Assembly (NCBI GenBank): GCA_009760855.2
Contig: WPIO01000161.1
Coordinates: 415,001-479,000 of the forward strand
Direction of reading: 5' to 3'
Length of the DNA: 64,000 nt
Origin: Cristatella mucedo
Lineage: Eukaryota; Bryozoa; Phylactolaemata; Cristatellidae
The position numbers and the translations under genes were made by a program. Position 1 is the first letter of the stretch; each line of letters starts with the position of its first letter. The notes under the pieces are model-generated. The model did not search any database and was not told the DNA's origin. It saw nothing but the letters and a program-made list of their open reading frames with translations. Positions 36,982-47,946 of this stretch are shown piece by piece.

Positions 36982-37023
<42 letters not shown>

Positions 37024-37045
37024 CACACACACACACACACACACA
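36982..37045. repeat. (CA)n microsatellite
   Basis: About 32 CA units with one interruption, preceded by degenerate CCTAA/ACTAA words. Confidence 0.97.
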
Positions 37046-37194
37046 TGTATATATTAAATCGTGAGACTGTCGTCATTACTGCTACATGCTTTATTGGCCA
37101 TAACAGGATCCACGTCATAATTTATAGACATGCAGTGACGTATCGGTTGGGCCGATAGTCGTTAAAAAGGTAAAGTAAAGTTTGGATGATTTAA

Positions 37195-37330
37195 CAACTT
37201 CATTTATACGGCGACAGAAGAGTCTTCACTGCTATCACCGCACTTGCAGCGGTCATTAAAGAATAAACCATTGCAAGACTCGAACCCACGAACCGGATAG
37301 TGAAGAGGGAGCACCTTACCCCAGGGCTAA
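37195..37330 (-). mobile_element. SINE family II, reversed
   Basis: CATTTATACGGCGACAGAAG, CACTGCTATCACCGC, GCAAGACTCGAACCCACGAA (B-box reversed) and AGCACCTTACCCCAGGGCTA. Confidence 0.78.
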
Positions 37331-37384
37331 GATCCAGGGGCATCGATATGCGTCGAGCTGCGTCGTATTCGCTTGCCTGATTTT

Positions 37385-37500
37385 AATATTATAATAATTA
37401 TAATGCTAGTAATAATAATAATAATAATAAAAATAATGCACTTGCACAGCACCCCCTGATCTCTTTCCAGGCGCTTCGCGTAGGCTGTACAGGAAGCGCA
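37385..37500 (-). mobile_element. LINE A tail, reversed, diverged
   Basis: (ATA)n, then TGCACTTGCACAGCACCCCC, TGATCTCTTTCCAGGCGCTT. Reverse of the LINE hairpin with losses. Confidence 0.65.
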
Positions 37501-38639
37501 ACCGTACGTAACCGTGGTAACGCTCGCTGTGTTCATGCTGCGGCTGTGGCCGCTTGGGAAAAATCGGTCGCATCTCATCATGGCTAGCTTCGACGGACGA
37601 GGGCTCAACGTCGCCACGACCGGGTGGCCGCAACAGGGAAGCTCACCGACGCAACGTCGGTAGGTGCCACAAGGCCTGCGGCGTTCTCGCGAGATCTCGA
37701 AACAGGGTACGCTTAAAGCGCGCCGGAGTACCGCGCTTAGGACTGCGTTTAGCCATGCGTCTCGTACGCAACGTGCGCTGGGCTGGTCTCGTCCAGACGT
37801 TCGAGACTTATAGTCAGCAGCTCAGAAAAGCGAACGACTAGAAAGACGTCGCCTCCTTAAGTTCGTAGACGCATGGCTATATTTGATGCGAAGAAGAATC
37901 AAGGCCGTCCACCGGTGAGAAAGCCGTTCTCATCAGCACGGGTGCGAGCCGGAAAAAAAACGGAAAAGGCGGCGCGACACGGAGCCGGAGAACGGGCGGA
38001 AAAGGCGGGCGCAGCGTTCTCGGGCTGACCTGGCTCGCGCAGCGGCGAGCTCAGAGCCCTCGGGCGCCCCGCTACCCCCCCCCCCCCGCTCGAGCCCACG
38101 ACCTCAGTCGCCAGAGGCAGGTGTGTTACGAACGTGGTGTGCGGCTGCCACGTCTAGTCAGAACAGACCGTAAAACAGCGGCTCGTAGCGTAGGTCTTGG
38201 TCAATTGGCCGCGACGCGAGACGACTACTGGCGACGCCTGACGCCCTTGTAGCGCGGCCTTGTGACCTGTGGGCGCTGCACCAATGGACGTAGGCATGCG
38301 GACAGTAGCGGGAACACGCCAGTGGCGAAGAGCGCTCATACCTTAACATAATACGTTGGCATCCATAACGTAGACAAGTCTATTTGACAGCATCGGAGGA
38401 TTACAGGCCTTCAACAGCGGCCATGACGTACGTACACCGACGGCTCCGTGGCCTGGAGCTTTAATCAGCCCGAATGCCCATCGTGAGTCGGGCCTCAACT
38501 GACTGCCTATCTCAAGGCACCAGCGTGTGTGCGGCCTCGGCCATTGATTATCGCGTAATCGGTTTCTTGCCGTAACAATTAAGGAACCCCAAATAACGAT
38601 TATCAGTCGTCATCTGACCGATTTAGCTCGCTGGCGTTC

Positions 38640-38705
38640 CAAAACGACCCTGACCTCGTTAGTAAAAGGCGAGCACCTTAAACCCTGGGCCAAGCTAAGG
38701 CGGTC
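38640..38705 (-). mobile_element. SINE family I head fragment, reversed
   Basis: AAGGCGAGCACCTTAAACCC then TGGGCCAAGCTAAGGCGG: reversed A-box region only. Confidence 0.5.
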
Positions 38706-38934
38706 TGACACGCTACTTATACCTGTTAGTGGCCCTATGGAGGTCGCACAGCGACAAACTGCTGTCTCCTGCTGGCACAGAAAATTGACCCGACTGCGGA
38801 GGGGCGCTCACCTACCCAACCGGACGTGCTCCTCCAGTCGGGTGCTCTCGCATCGCCCGAATCTCGCGGTATCTCGCTTCATCTGGCCGTCCGTCGCACT
38901 GAATAGAAATATTTGGCGATCGAGCCTTCAGCTC

Positions 38935-39065
38935 TTAAGCACCGATATTCTGGAACTCGCTGGCCCGCTTCGGTCACCGTGCGATTAAATTTACATCATT
39001 CGAGTGTTCGGCTTAAGACATATCTGTTCCGCTCAGCTTTCCGTGCGCCGAAGCAGACTTGTCTG
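38935..39065 (+). mobile_element. Fragment of a third LINE-type C-terminus
   Basis: Codes SVRLKTYLFRSAFRAPKQ, matching the pattern NLKTYLFRTAFSG at the C-terminus of family A. DNA identity is low, so it is another family or a very old copy. Confidence 0.5.
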
Positions 39066-39696
39066 CTTTTAGTTCCGGCGCGCTTTGTGCGCATGCCCGC
39101 ACTTGACTCGGTAATCAGTGAGAGCGAAGAAGTCAACGAGTGCAGATGCAGCCGCCTCGAGCCGGAAGAGCCTTCTTTGCAGCCGAGCACAGCACGGCGG
39201 CCCTACGAGGTCGAGCGAAGGTCAAGAGCAAAGCCCCCCCCCCCCGGCGGAAGTCCCCGGCTCCAGCGCTCAAGGCCGCCGCTGCCGAAACGTCCAAGCG
39301 TCAGGTCAGAATGCTCGCGCTCGAAGAGTCCAGGAAAATGGAATCAGGCGAAGAGTCCGAGAAACCCAAACGCACGCATTCGCCCGATCGCTCGCGGTTC
39401 AAAGACGTGGGACACGGTCGCTATGCTTTTTTCGGAGCGGCAGTGTGAGGGCTGCGCTAGCGGCTGCAGCAGAAGCAGCGCCCTACTGCTGCCCACCATG
39501 AGAAAGCCGTCAAAACGTTCCGACGTCCACTCACCCTGAAGCACACACGGGCGCGGCAATGCACCAATTCAATGACGTATCGCACGTCTCATGCACATGA
39601 AATCCCGGCGCTTCGTTCGCACTTCCACGCCAATCTACGTCACTCTCCGCTGCTCTACGGCTGAGCGCTCGCGGTCGACAGCAACGGCGCGCTTAC

Positions 39697-40119
39697 CAGC
39701 CAGAGGCCGCGGATGAGCTGTCGCGGCACGCCGACCCAGAGCGCCATCGCGTCGAAGGCGGCGATCGCGGCGATGTACATGGGAAACGCCTTCCGCCGAG
39801 CCGCACCCGTCGACGTCAGCAGCCAGATGCAGAGCGCGTTGCCGACGGAGCCGAGCAGCAGCAGCGGCGGCCCGAGCACGACCGGGATCCAGCGCGCCGC
39901 CGCGCACTCGGCGTGCTCGAGCGAGCAGCGCAGCACCGCCACGTCCACTCCCGACGCGTAGGGCACCGCGTAGGTGACGTTGAGCAGTTCAGCCGCCGCC
40001 GCCGCCGCCGCGATCGTCGAAGGAGGTGGCAGCAGCGTCTCGGCCAGCGTGGCGGCGGCCGCTGCCGCCGCTGCCGTGTCCATGGTGGCCCTGACGTAGC
40101 CGTCGTAGTGGTGGCCCAT
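39697..40119 (-). CDS. Class A GPCR paralog 2, exon 1 (N-terminus to TM2)
   Basis: 141 codons from ATG at 40119 to CTG|GTAAGC. The N-terminus begins MGHHYDGYVRATMDTAAAAA and has a LNVT glycosylation sequon. TM1 and TM2 are as in paralog 1 (GSVGNALCIWLL; AAFDAMALWVGV). Joined to exon 2 this gives 419 residues. Near-identity with the paralog 1 exon, which includes third codon positions, points to a fairly recent duplication or gene conversion in this exon, while the introns and the DNA around the ATG differ. Confidence 0.9.
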
Positions 40120-41566
40120 GCCTCGGCCTCGGCTGTCGCGGCTGGCGCGAGAAGGCGACGACGATTGGCTCGACGACTCGACTCAACCCGGCGGCTTCGG
40201 CAGCAGCGGGCGGCGACGCGCGACGTCGATCAGTGGCGGCGGCGCAGTTTGCCGCGTCGGTCCGGCTAGAAACGACGCATCGCCTGTCTCGCTGGCGCTG
40301 TACTCACGACGAGCTTTTCGCGAGCGTCGCCCGAAGAGAGAGAGAGAGAGAGAGCCGACAGCCGGCCCAACGACCGAGCGGGCGCGCGCGGGTCCTGAGC
40401 GGCGGCAGGTGACTGGTGCCCAGTGACGTCAGGGTGAAGCGAACAGGATAGGGAGGGGTGAGCCAGGACAAGCACCGCTTCCTCCGCAAGCCCGCCCGCC
40501 TATCCATCCCGCCTGTGCCTATGCCTCTCTCCCCTCCTCCGCTCCAGCCGGTTGCCGGCCACCGGTCGCCAGGCGCTCGGCGCCGAGGTCACTCGCAGAC
40601 GCTACGTCGCCACGGCCCCTAGGCGTGCTTACCTACCGGATGCGAGCCGTGGCGACGTCGGTCCGGCGTCGGTGCGGCGCCGTTCGTCTGTATGTCAGTT
40701 CGTCCGTTCGTGCGAATAGCGTTCGTCGGTTCGTCCGCTCGTGCGAATAGCAGCGCACGGCCTCTAATCGTGCGCCGACGTCGAGGCGTCATATTCAGCC
40801 AGCCGTGTGGAGGGCGCAAGCCCCTTACGGCTTAGCCGCATCCGATCGGCGTAGGGTGGGGTAGCGAATAGATTTCGAGGTCGATCAGCTGACCCTTAAG
40901 CGTGGGGCCAGCGCCAGCCGCTGCCGCCGCCGCCGAGGGCGTTCGTCGCGCTCCACCACTGGAAGATTTTCCGCGTCTAATCGGCCGGCGCCTAATGTCC
41001 GCAAGTCGCGGTCCTTACAAGAAGACGCGATTCGCTGGCTGTAGCCCGATGAGTCGCACTCGCGTCTCTCTCTCTCTTGCTCTCGTTCTCCCTCCCTCTC
41101 CTTCCCCCTCTCTCTCCCCTCCCCTCTCTCTCGCGCTCTCTTGCTCTCGCTCTCCCCCTCTCTTTCCTCTCTCGCGCTCTCTCTCTGCGCTGAGTGCGGT
41201 CGGAGTGCTTTGTTTGCTGACCGCTCGATCATTACAGAGGCTCCGTCTCATTAGTGCTCAATTAGCAACGCTTTGGCTCTTCAGTTGCCCGCTGCTTTGA
41301 AAGAACCTCCATTGTCATGGTATCGCCAACGTGATTTAGCAATCTTTTGGGCGCTACTTTTACATTTGAGTGACATGCTTATAACCATATCATCATTTTT
41401 GAGTGGCCTTTAAATATTCGTATATTTTAGATACGCGCTCCTAACATCGTGGGGTCAGCCGCTAGCGCTCGCTCGCAAATGGCGAACTTTGAACCACGCG
41501 CGAGACGCCGCCTTCTCCGACGAGTGGCGAGAAAAGGCGGGAGGGAGATGAGTCGTGACTGACGGT
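40120..41566. other. GC-rich upstream region of GPCR paralog 2
   Basis: No gene recognised. CpG-rich to about 41 kb, with a short (GA) run at 40337 and a CT-rich stretch at 41066-41188. It probably includes the GPCR promoter. 41.3-41.45 kb is AT-richer. Confidence 0.5.
41066..41188. repeat. Imperfect CT-rich tract
   Basis: CT with CGCGCTCTCTTGCTCTCG interruptions. Confidence 0.9.
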
Positions 41567-41572
41567 TTTATT
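41567..41572 (-). promoter_or_regulatory. Poly(A) signal of chitin-binding gene
   Basis: AATAAA on the minus strand, about 55 bases after the stop codon. Confidence 0.7.
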
Positions 41573-41624
41573 GGCTCTTCCTCACGCAGCGTCGCGCCGA
41601 GATGCCGCCGCTGCTGCCCGTCGC

Positions 41625-42093
41625 TCAGGTGCTCGGATACTTGACGTTCTTCGGGCCGCTCCAGGGCAGCACCGCCTCCTCGCACCGCGCCACGTTCTCG
41701 TCCTTGCATGCGCACGCATTCAGGTCGAACAGGGTTCCTGCTGGGCACTCGAGGAAACGCACCGACTGCCACGCTCCGGCTCGCGCTGCCGCCGGCGACT
41801 CCTGGTAGTGGACGCAGCCTCGCCGCGGCACCACCGAAAACCGGTTGCCGTTCGCACCGCGGCACGCGTCTGGCGAATGGCTGAGCTCACCTGACGAACG
41901 GAGCGCCCGCCGCCGACCTTCAGTCAGGGCTGCGGCACAGCGCAGGCGGCGGATCGAAGGCGGCGGAACTGCGCAAAAGATGGCTGCGCAAAAGATGGCT
42001 GCGACAATAGCGGAGCTACTCACGCAAGCCAAGAGCCGAGCCGACGACGAGCGCCATTACGACGACGTCGACGAAGTTCACTTTCGCAAACAT
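41625..42093 (-). CDS. Small secreted chitin-binding-like (peritrophin/CBM14) protein
   Basis: Two exons in phase: 42093-42024 (ATG, 23 codons plus one base, donor C|GTGAGT) and 41869-41625 (acceptor CGCCAG, stop TGA), 104 residues. Residues 1-24 form a signal peptide (MFAKVNFVDVVVMALVVGSA). The mature part has six cysteines: HACRG, RRGCVHY, RFLECPAGTLFD, NACAC and ARCEE. The spacing and the CPAGTLFD..CAC block fit a type-2 chitin-binding (CBM14) domain, so an extracellular matrix or gut-lining role is likely. The C-terminus is short (LPWSGPKNVKYPST). A TATA box and a poly(A) signal sit where expected. A longer unspliced frame through the intron exists, but it lacks the better signal peptide. 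The family is inferred from the cysteine pattern. Confidence 0.85.
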
Positions 42094-42190
42094 CTCTAGA
42101 GTCGCTAGAATCTTCTAGAATTTCTATAGAATCACCTCACTCCCGTCTCACCTATCTACTGGCAACGAGGACCGCCACTGCAATCCCCTC

Positions 42191-42200
42191 CCTTATATGA
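42191..42200 (-). promoter_or_regulatory. TATA box of chitin-binding gene
   Basis: TCATATAAGG on the minus strand, about 100 bases before the ATG at 42093, giving a predicted start of transcription near 42165 and a 70-base leader. Confidence 0.6.
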
Positions 42201-42637
42201 GCGGTCGTTAGTTCGTGCGCGCTCGCCCGCCGCCGAGGCTACGCGCCCGCACTCAGCGAGCCGCGCGCCCGGACACGGCGAGCGACCGCCGCTAGTTCGC
42301 CGCTATATCGGCGCTGCATCTCGGCCGATAAGGAAAGCCGCCTGCGCAGGCTGCACCTGGAGGCAGCTGAATCGTCTGCCGGCGATGTGCGGGCTACGCC
42401 GTCGCAGAGGCGATTAGCGCCGCTCGCTACGAGCGGTATGCTGGCGCTCAACACTCAGGCCGAGGCCGCTCCGAACGGGAAAAGTGGGACCGGCGGTGGA
42501 GGCGCTTTACTGGCCGCTCCGACAACGCTGGCTCTAGGGCTTTTAACGTTTGAACCGCCTGCCTGCCTTTCTCCAGCTCACCAAGCGAGTGATTTACTTG
42601 GCAATGGAAAGCTCGCTTTACCGAGCAGCAATCAGCT
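42201..42637. other. Upstream of chitin-binding gene
   Basis: GC-rich, no recognised gene or repeat. Confidence 0.4.
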
Positions 42638-43395
42638 ACACAGTCAAGTGTGCCTACTTTTAGCTGCATAAAGTTGCTAAAATTTGGCTTTGCTAAGATA
42701 GGGATACTACATTCAAACTGGTTCCGTGCATTCGTGACATTCCCTCATGACTTCTGTAACTCAATGCTTGACGGTTTACCGGCCTGTACATCAGGCGTTT
42801 ACGGTTGGTGCAAAACTCGGCAGCTAGGCTTGTCTGTCGTGAGCGTCGCAGTTGCCACATCTCACCACTTCTCACCGACCTGCACTAGGTCTCAGTCAAG
42901 CAGCGTATCGTATTCAAAGTTTGTAAAACGTTTCAGGATCCTCCAGACTCTGGTCCTAGCTATTTAACAGAACCATTCCCCCAATAAGCCAATCATACCA
43001 CCTGCTGTTCTGACTCAAGTCGCTTAGCTGTGTCTCATACGAACCTCAAATCCTTTGGAGACCGTGCCTCTTGTCTGTACGCTCACAAAGCCTAGAGCTC
43101 GTTCCCGACTGACGTCGCCACACCCCCTGACATGACGATATCTAAGAAGAAGCTTAAAACATGCCCGTATATCGCATCATTTAGTAGGTCTTCAGGATTC
43201 GTCCTCTGTGTGCCGCCGCCTCAGCGTGCTGACACTATGCACGTTTACGCTAACCATCTTTTACATGTCGACACCATGCATGTCACCTCTAACCATGTCA
43301 TGATTTATGACATTGTGCAGGTTACCGCTAATAGTTTGATCATGCTTTCTTTACAGTATATGTACAGTGCCTAGAAAGAGATTTGATTAGGAGAT
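42638..43395 (+). mobile_element. LINE family A, copy 6 (old)
   Basis: Begins CACAGTCAAGTGTGCCTAC in the C-terminal coding part and contains GTCTGTCGTGAGCGTCGCAG. The 3' UTR and hairpin are diverged (CAGTGCCTAGAAAGAGATTT). Many indels; the frame is broken. Confidence 0.88.
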
Positions 43396-43639
43396 TAGAA
43401 GGTAGAGAAAAAGATTAGATTGGGTTTGTCGTCATTCAATTTAAGAAAGTTTGCTGCCATCCATGTACGGATGCCATAAATACATGCAGCAAAGGAGCTG
43501 AAAGAATTTGACGTGCTGGAGGAGTCAATAAGAATAATATTAGTTGATTTAACAGCCTGCCATCAATACATGCAGCAAGGGAGTTGAAAGAATTCGATAT
43601 GCTGGAGGAGTAAACAGTAATAGTATTAGCTGATTTGAC
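43396..43639. other. Short duplicated sequence
   Basis: ATACATGCAGCAA(A/G)GGAG...GAAAGAATT...GTGCTGGAGGAGT occurs twice, near 43479 and 43566, an imperfect direct repeat of about 80 bases. Confidence 0.6.
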
Positions 43640-43785
43640 AGCCGTATTTGTATAGAGGCAGAAGAGATTTAACGTCCATCACCGTCTGCAGTTAGCAATA
43701 AAGGATTGCCCACTGCAAGATTTGAACCCGCGACTTCGGTCGTAAAAAGTGGTCACCTTAACTCCTGAGCTATCGTGGCCTTTAA
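43640..43785 (-). mobile_element. SINE family II, reversed
   Basis: GCCGTATTTGTATAGAGGCA, TCACCGTCTGCAGTTAGCAA, ACTGCAAGATTTGAACCCGC, CACCTTAACTCCTGAGCTAT. Confidence 0.78.
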
Positions 43786-43799
43786 AAGTGCTCGCCTTC

Positions 43800-43895
43800 G
43801 ACGATTTCGGTTGTGGGGTCGAGCCCTGCGGCCTGGATGCGAAGCGCCTGGACAGAGATTCAGTTTTGTAGGGCGCTGTACATAAGAATTACCGT
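43800..43895 (+). mobile_element. SINE family I tail half
   Basis: GTTGTGGGGTCGAGCCCTGC (B-box), GAAGCGCCTGGACAGAGATT, CAGTTTTGTAGGGCGCTGTA. Confidence 0.72.
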
Positions 43896-44412
43896 ATTTC
43901 TTTTAGTATATGCCACACTTTTTTGGAAAAAATAAATTTACGACTTATACACTGCAAGTCAAATAATGTCAAAATTAAAAAAACACTTCTTGCCTTCCTA
44001 TCTAGACTGTTCAACTTGTCCATATGAGATTAATTGAGTGGGATTAATTAAGTGAATGGGTTTTACATGCTTGGGAGAGCATCAAAACAGAAGTTATTGT
44101 GAAGTCATTCAAGAAGACAGGAATTTCAAACATGCTGGATGGAACTGAAGATGATGCAATCTAGAAGAAAGTGACGATTCAGACGTTGACAATGTTGAAG
44201 AAGACGATGAAGATGTTAGCAGTGATGATGGTGACGATTTTCTTGATAAGTGTGATGATTAAAGCAAACTTATAATAATACAAAATGAGCTATGCATTTA
44301 GTAATCATATTTTTCAATAATTTTTTCAAAAAATGTTGTCCACACATTTAGACTTCAACTTACATACTTGGGTGCAACATATACTCGTAAAAGTGGAGTA
44401 TATTTTATCTAT

Positions 44413-44415
<3 letters not shown>
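43896..44415. other. AT-rich, no recognised gene
   Basis: Includes an Asp/Glu-rich short frame (GAAGAAGACGATGAAGATG near 44195) with no domain. Confidence 0.4.

Positions 44416-44485
<70 letters not shown>
44416..44485. repeat. (AT)n microsatellite
   Basis: About 35 AT units. Confidence 0.97.
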
Positions 44486-44486
<1 letters not shown>

Positions 44487-44594
44487 TATATATACAGCTA
44501 CGGATAAATAGAGACCTCCGTTCCGAAATGGCAACGCCACCAGTCAGATCTTTTGAGTGCCGAGATTGCTCAGCTGGCCGTATCGCGATAGTCG

Positions 44595-45078
44595 GACGGC
44601 TGCCTCGGGGAAGGCCGCGATGAAGGAGAAAGGGAAGGCCGCGAGGAAGGAGAAAGAGAAGGCCGCGAGGAAGAAGAAAGGGAAGGCCACGATGAAGGAG
44701 AAAGGGAAGGCCACGATTAAGGAGAAAGGGAAGGCCGCGATGAAGGAGAAAGGGAAGGCCGCGATGAAGGAGAAAGGGAAGGCCGCGATGAAGGAGAAAG
44801 GGAAGGCCGCGAGGAAGGAGAAAGAGAAGGCCGCGAGGAAGGAGAAAGGGAAGGCCGCGATGAAGGAGAAAGGGAAGGCCGCGAGGAAGGAGAAAGAGAA
44901 GGCCGCGAGGAAGGAGAAAGGGAAGGCCGCGATGAAGGAGAAAGGGAAGGCCGCGAGGAAGGAGAAAGAGAAGGCCGCGAGGAAGGAGAAAGGGAAGGCC
45001 GCGATGAAGGAGAAAGGGAAGGCCGCGAGGAAGGAGAAAGAGAAGGCCGCGAGGAAGGAGAAAGGGAAGGCCGCGAGG
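44595..45078. repeat. 24-bp minisatellite coding (GKAAMKEK)-type repeats
   Basis: About 20 units of GGAAGGCCGCGATGAAGGAG AAAG type. The last part repeats as a three-unit (72-bp) block: GKAAMKEK, GKAARKEK, EKAARKEK, four times. It is open in the + direction (44557-45207, joined to LINE coding sequence) and also on the minus strand, as expected of a stop-free unit. No evidence of a true gene. Confidence 0.95.
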
Positions 45079-46073
45079 ATGGCAGCAAATTTTCTAAAAC
45101 TAAGCGATGATAAAACTAACTTACTAGTTATGGGCAAACCCAGTGTGATTCACAAATTGGAAAGGCTGACGCTCAAAATTGGCTCTGCCAGCATATCTCC
45201 TATTTAATCAGCTCGAAATCTAGCCGTCATGTTCCAAAGTGACCTCTCGTTAGACGACCACATCAGCTCCACAGTCTAATCTGCCTACTTTCAGCTACAC
45301 AATATTGCTAAAATTAGGGCTTGTTTAGATAAGGATACCACGTCTAAGTTGGTCCATGCATTTGTGACATTCCATCTTGACTTCTGTAACTCACTGCTTA
45401 CTGGCCTACCGGCATGTGCAATCAGGCGATTACAGCTGGTGCAAAACTCGGCAGGTAGGCTTGTCTGTCGTGAGCGTCGCAGATGCCACATCACACCACT
45501 TCTCGCCGACCTGCACTGGCTACCAGTCAAGCAACGGATTGACTTCAAGGTTTTGTCGCTCACTTTTAGGTCACTTCATTCTTTGGCTCCAGCCTATCTC
45601 TTAGATCTACTCCCCCACCAGGCCAAGCATCGTACCACCCGCTTTTCGGAATCCAACAGTTTACAAATACCTCGTACAAACCTCAAATCCTTTGGTGACC
45701 GTGGATTTAACTCGTATGCTCCCAAAGCCTGGAACTCACTCCCGACTTTCGTCAGAACATACCTGACTTGACCACATTTAAAAAGAACTTAAAAACACGC
45801 CTATTTAGGACAGCATTTAGTGGAGCATTTAGTGGGTCCCAGTGATTCGTCCTTGATATGCTTATGCGTGCTGACACTGTGCATGCTGCCACTAACCACA
45901 TTTGCATGCTGACCCTATGCATGTCACCCCTAACCGTGTTATTCATGTTGTTTATCAAGCCTGATATTACTTACCATTCAATCGTATTTCCCTTTGCAGC
46001 AAATGTAAAGCGCCTAGAAAGAGACTGAGCTCTCTGAGGGCCCTTTATCAAGTGCATTATTGTTATTATTATT
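45079..46073 (+). mobile_element. LINE family A, copy 7, inserted in the minisatellite
   Basis: 5'-truncated at ATGGCAGCAAATTTTCT and ending (ATT)n. Flanked by AAGGCCGCGAGG (45067-45078) and AAGGCCGAGAGG (46074-46085), a 12-base target duplication with one mismatch. Frames are broken by TAA near 45206 and again near 45275, but the C-terminal frame is open at 45349-45771. Confidence 0.93.
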
Positions 46074-46085
46074 AAGGCCGAGAGG

Positions 46086-46796
46086 AAGAGAAGACCGCTG
46101 GCGGCACGACGAGAGAGAGCCGCAGCTGCCGAGCGCGAATCGCCGGCAGCGGCAAGATGGTCGGCAGAGGCAGCGGCAGAGCAGTCCGTCGAACGAGATG
46201 CGAGCACGTCGCAGCCAGCTCGAGCGAACCGCGCTGCACGGCGAGCCGGTCGCCAGTAGAGGGCGGCTGGACGCTCACCCGCAGCTGCATCGCGAGATAT
46301 CGGATCGGATAAGCGACGGCTGGGAGCGGCGGCGGCTGCCGGCGCCCGCGGCAGAAGCTGGGAGAAGCGGGTCGGTCGCTGATCGCTTCGGAGCCGCCAG
46401 TCCGACGCGGACGCACGAGGCTGCGTTAAAAGGACGCGCCGAGCTTTTGTCGAACGCCCGGCATCGATTGGCTCGGTGTGATGTCGGAGGAGCCTCGACC
46501 GTTTGCACGTGCCGCCAACGTTTGTGGGTGACTTTTGGAACTACCGCTAGCTCGCACGGGAGAGGTTTGGCGGTGACGGCAGGCGCCGAGATCTACTGGC
46601 GAGCTCGTGCACAACGGGGAGCCGCCGATCGTCCGACTGAGCTTGGCCAACCGACCCGGCCACACATCGAACTCTGGACGAGAATTAAAATCTCGGGGAC
46701 AGTGACGCCGACTGAACGACGACAGCTGAAGCTGGTGGTGACGTCTCGACGCTCGAGCATTGGAGTGTGTGTGTGTGCGTATATATATATATATAC

Positions 46797-46857
<61 letters not shown>

Positions 46858-47344
46858 CTATTCGCGAGCACTGGAGGGTCGCACTGCGACTGCGGCGAAG
46901 AAATCAGACGCTAGGAAAGGTAGTCGCGACTCTCCCTTGCGAAAAGAGCTTAAGCGGCTCTCAGCTGATCAACCGGGTGCTGACGAAAAAGTGCTTACTG
47001 CTGCGTACAAGGTCTGCTACGGTTGGGCTCCTTTACACCTAGCTTAACTGCAGGCTTCACCAGTTTCATCTCGAGCTCGAGCTCTCCGCTCTCTCACCCA
47101 GGACAAAAAGTCAGCTACTCCATTCTTTCATTTAAAGACGACGCAGAAATGTTTGCTTTGCTGGTTCCGAGTTCTGGAGCTCACTACAGCGCTTCTTGCA
47201 CATCTTCTCTGCCGCTGCTTACGCTGGCAAGTCCTTGCCAGCCCTGTCCCCCTTCGTCTGCTACGTCCATGTTGACTTCATCGACTGCTCTCCTTGATCA
47301 GCCTCGCTTACAACTTCTGTCTCTTAATATAGACCAGCAAGAGC
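46086..47344. other. GC-rich sequence without recognised gene
   Basis: A 284-codon Arg-rich frame (46060-46914) and antisense frames overlap with no domain. A Lys/Arg-rich stretch (LRKELKRLSADQPGADEKVL, near 46940-47000) follows the AT repeat; it could be a small exon, but no splice signals were settled. Confidence 0.4.
46780..46858. repeat. (AT)n microsatellite with AC interruptions
   Basis: TATATATATACATATATATA pattern, about 80 bases. Confidence 0.96.
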
Positions 47345-47725
47345 GGGTCACTGAGGCATGTATGTATGCATCTCCGTCTGTAACTCCACAAAGCTATAAA
47401 GACTAAGTGGGTGTTACGAAGGAGAGTTTTGTATAGCGCACTCAGAGCCTAAGCGGCTTTCGGTACGCATTCGGTAGCCAACAGACTTAATCTCGGGCAA
47501 CAACGAGAAAGTGGGAAGCATAGCAGAGTCAGCAGAGCAGTAGAGGTAGTGCATAGCATGGAAGTAGCAGCTCAGGACGGCTGGAAAGGATGAGCCATAG
47601 TCGGTAGCAGGAGAGTAGTTTTTTGTCGTTTCGAAAGAATTGTGGGAGTGACATCCACAGTCTACGACTTGCAAAGCAAAAGCTTCTGTTGCCAACGGTC
47701 TTTAAGTGAAGGAATATAGGTCTTC
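47345..47725 (-). mobile_element. LINE family B 3' end
   Basis: On the minus strand it codes LKTVGNRSFCFASRRLWMSL, then a long 3' UTR with GCTATGCTTCCCACTTTCTC and CCACTTAGTCTTTATAGC, ending GGAGTTACAGACGGAGATGC. Same order as the copy at 49.75 kb. Confidence 0.82.
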
Positions 47726-47769
47726 TCATTGTCAACATGAATGGCCTTCTATGCGAGCAAGCAGCTGTA

Positions 47770-47946
47770 CTAGCCGGCCCCTCTGGCCCGGCTCGCTCTG
47801 GCCTGGCTCGCTCTGGCCCGGCTCGCTCTGGCCCGGCTCGCTCTGGCCCGGCTCGCTCTGGCCTGGCTCGCTCTGGCCTGGCTCGCTCTGGCCTGGCTCG
47901 ATCTGACGCGGCTCGCTCTGGCCTGGCTCGATCTGACGCGGCTTGC
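47770..47946. repeat. 15-bp GC-rich minisatellite
   Basis: About 12 units of CTCTGGCCYGGCTCG, with two variant units containing ATCTGACGCGG. Open in all frames. Confidence 0.95.

Noticed and set aside
36870-36985. Telomere-like CCCTAA words
   Set aside because: Only scattered degenerate matches (AAACCCTAA, CACTAAG), with no tandem TTAGGG array.
41849-42032. Unspliced frame, or a 21-base micro-intron, in the chitin-binding gene
   Set aside because: The two-exon model gives a true signal peptide, GTGAGT donor, CAG acceptor and matching phase. A 21-base intron would be abnormal for an animal.
47770-47946. Collagen-like or antifreeze-like repeat protein
   Set aside because: The 15-bp GC-rich unit is open in several frames and both strands, and no flanking coding signal exists.
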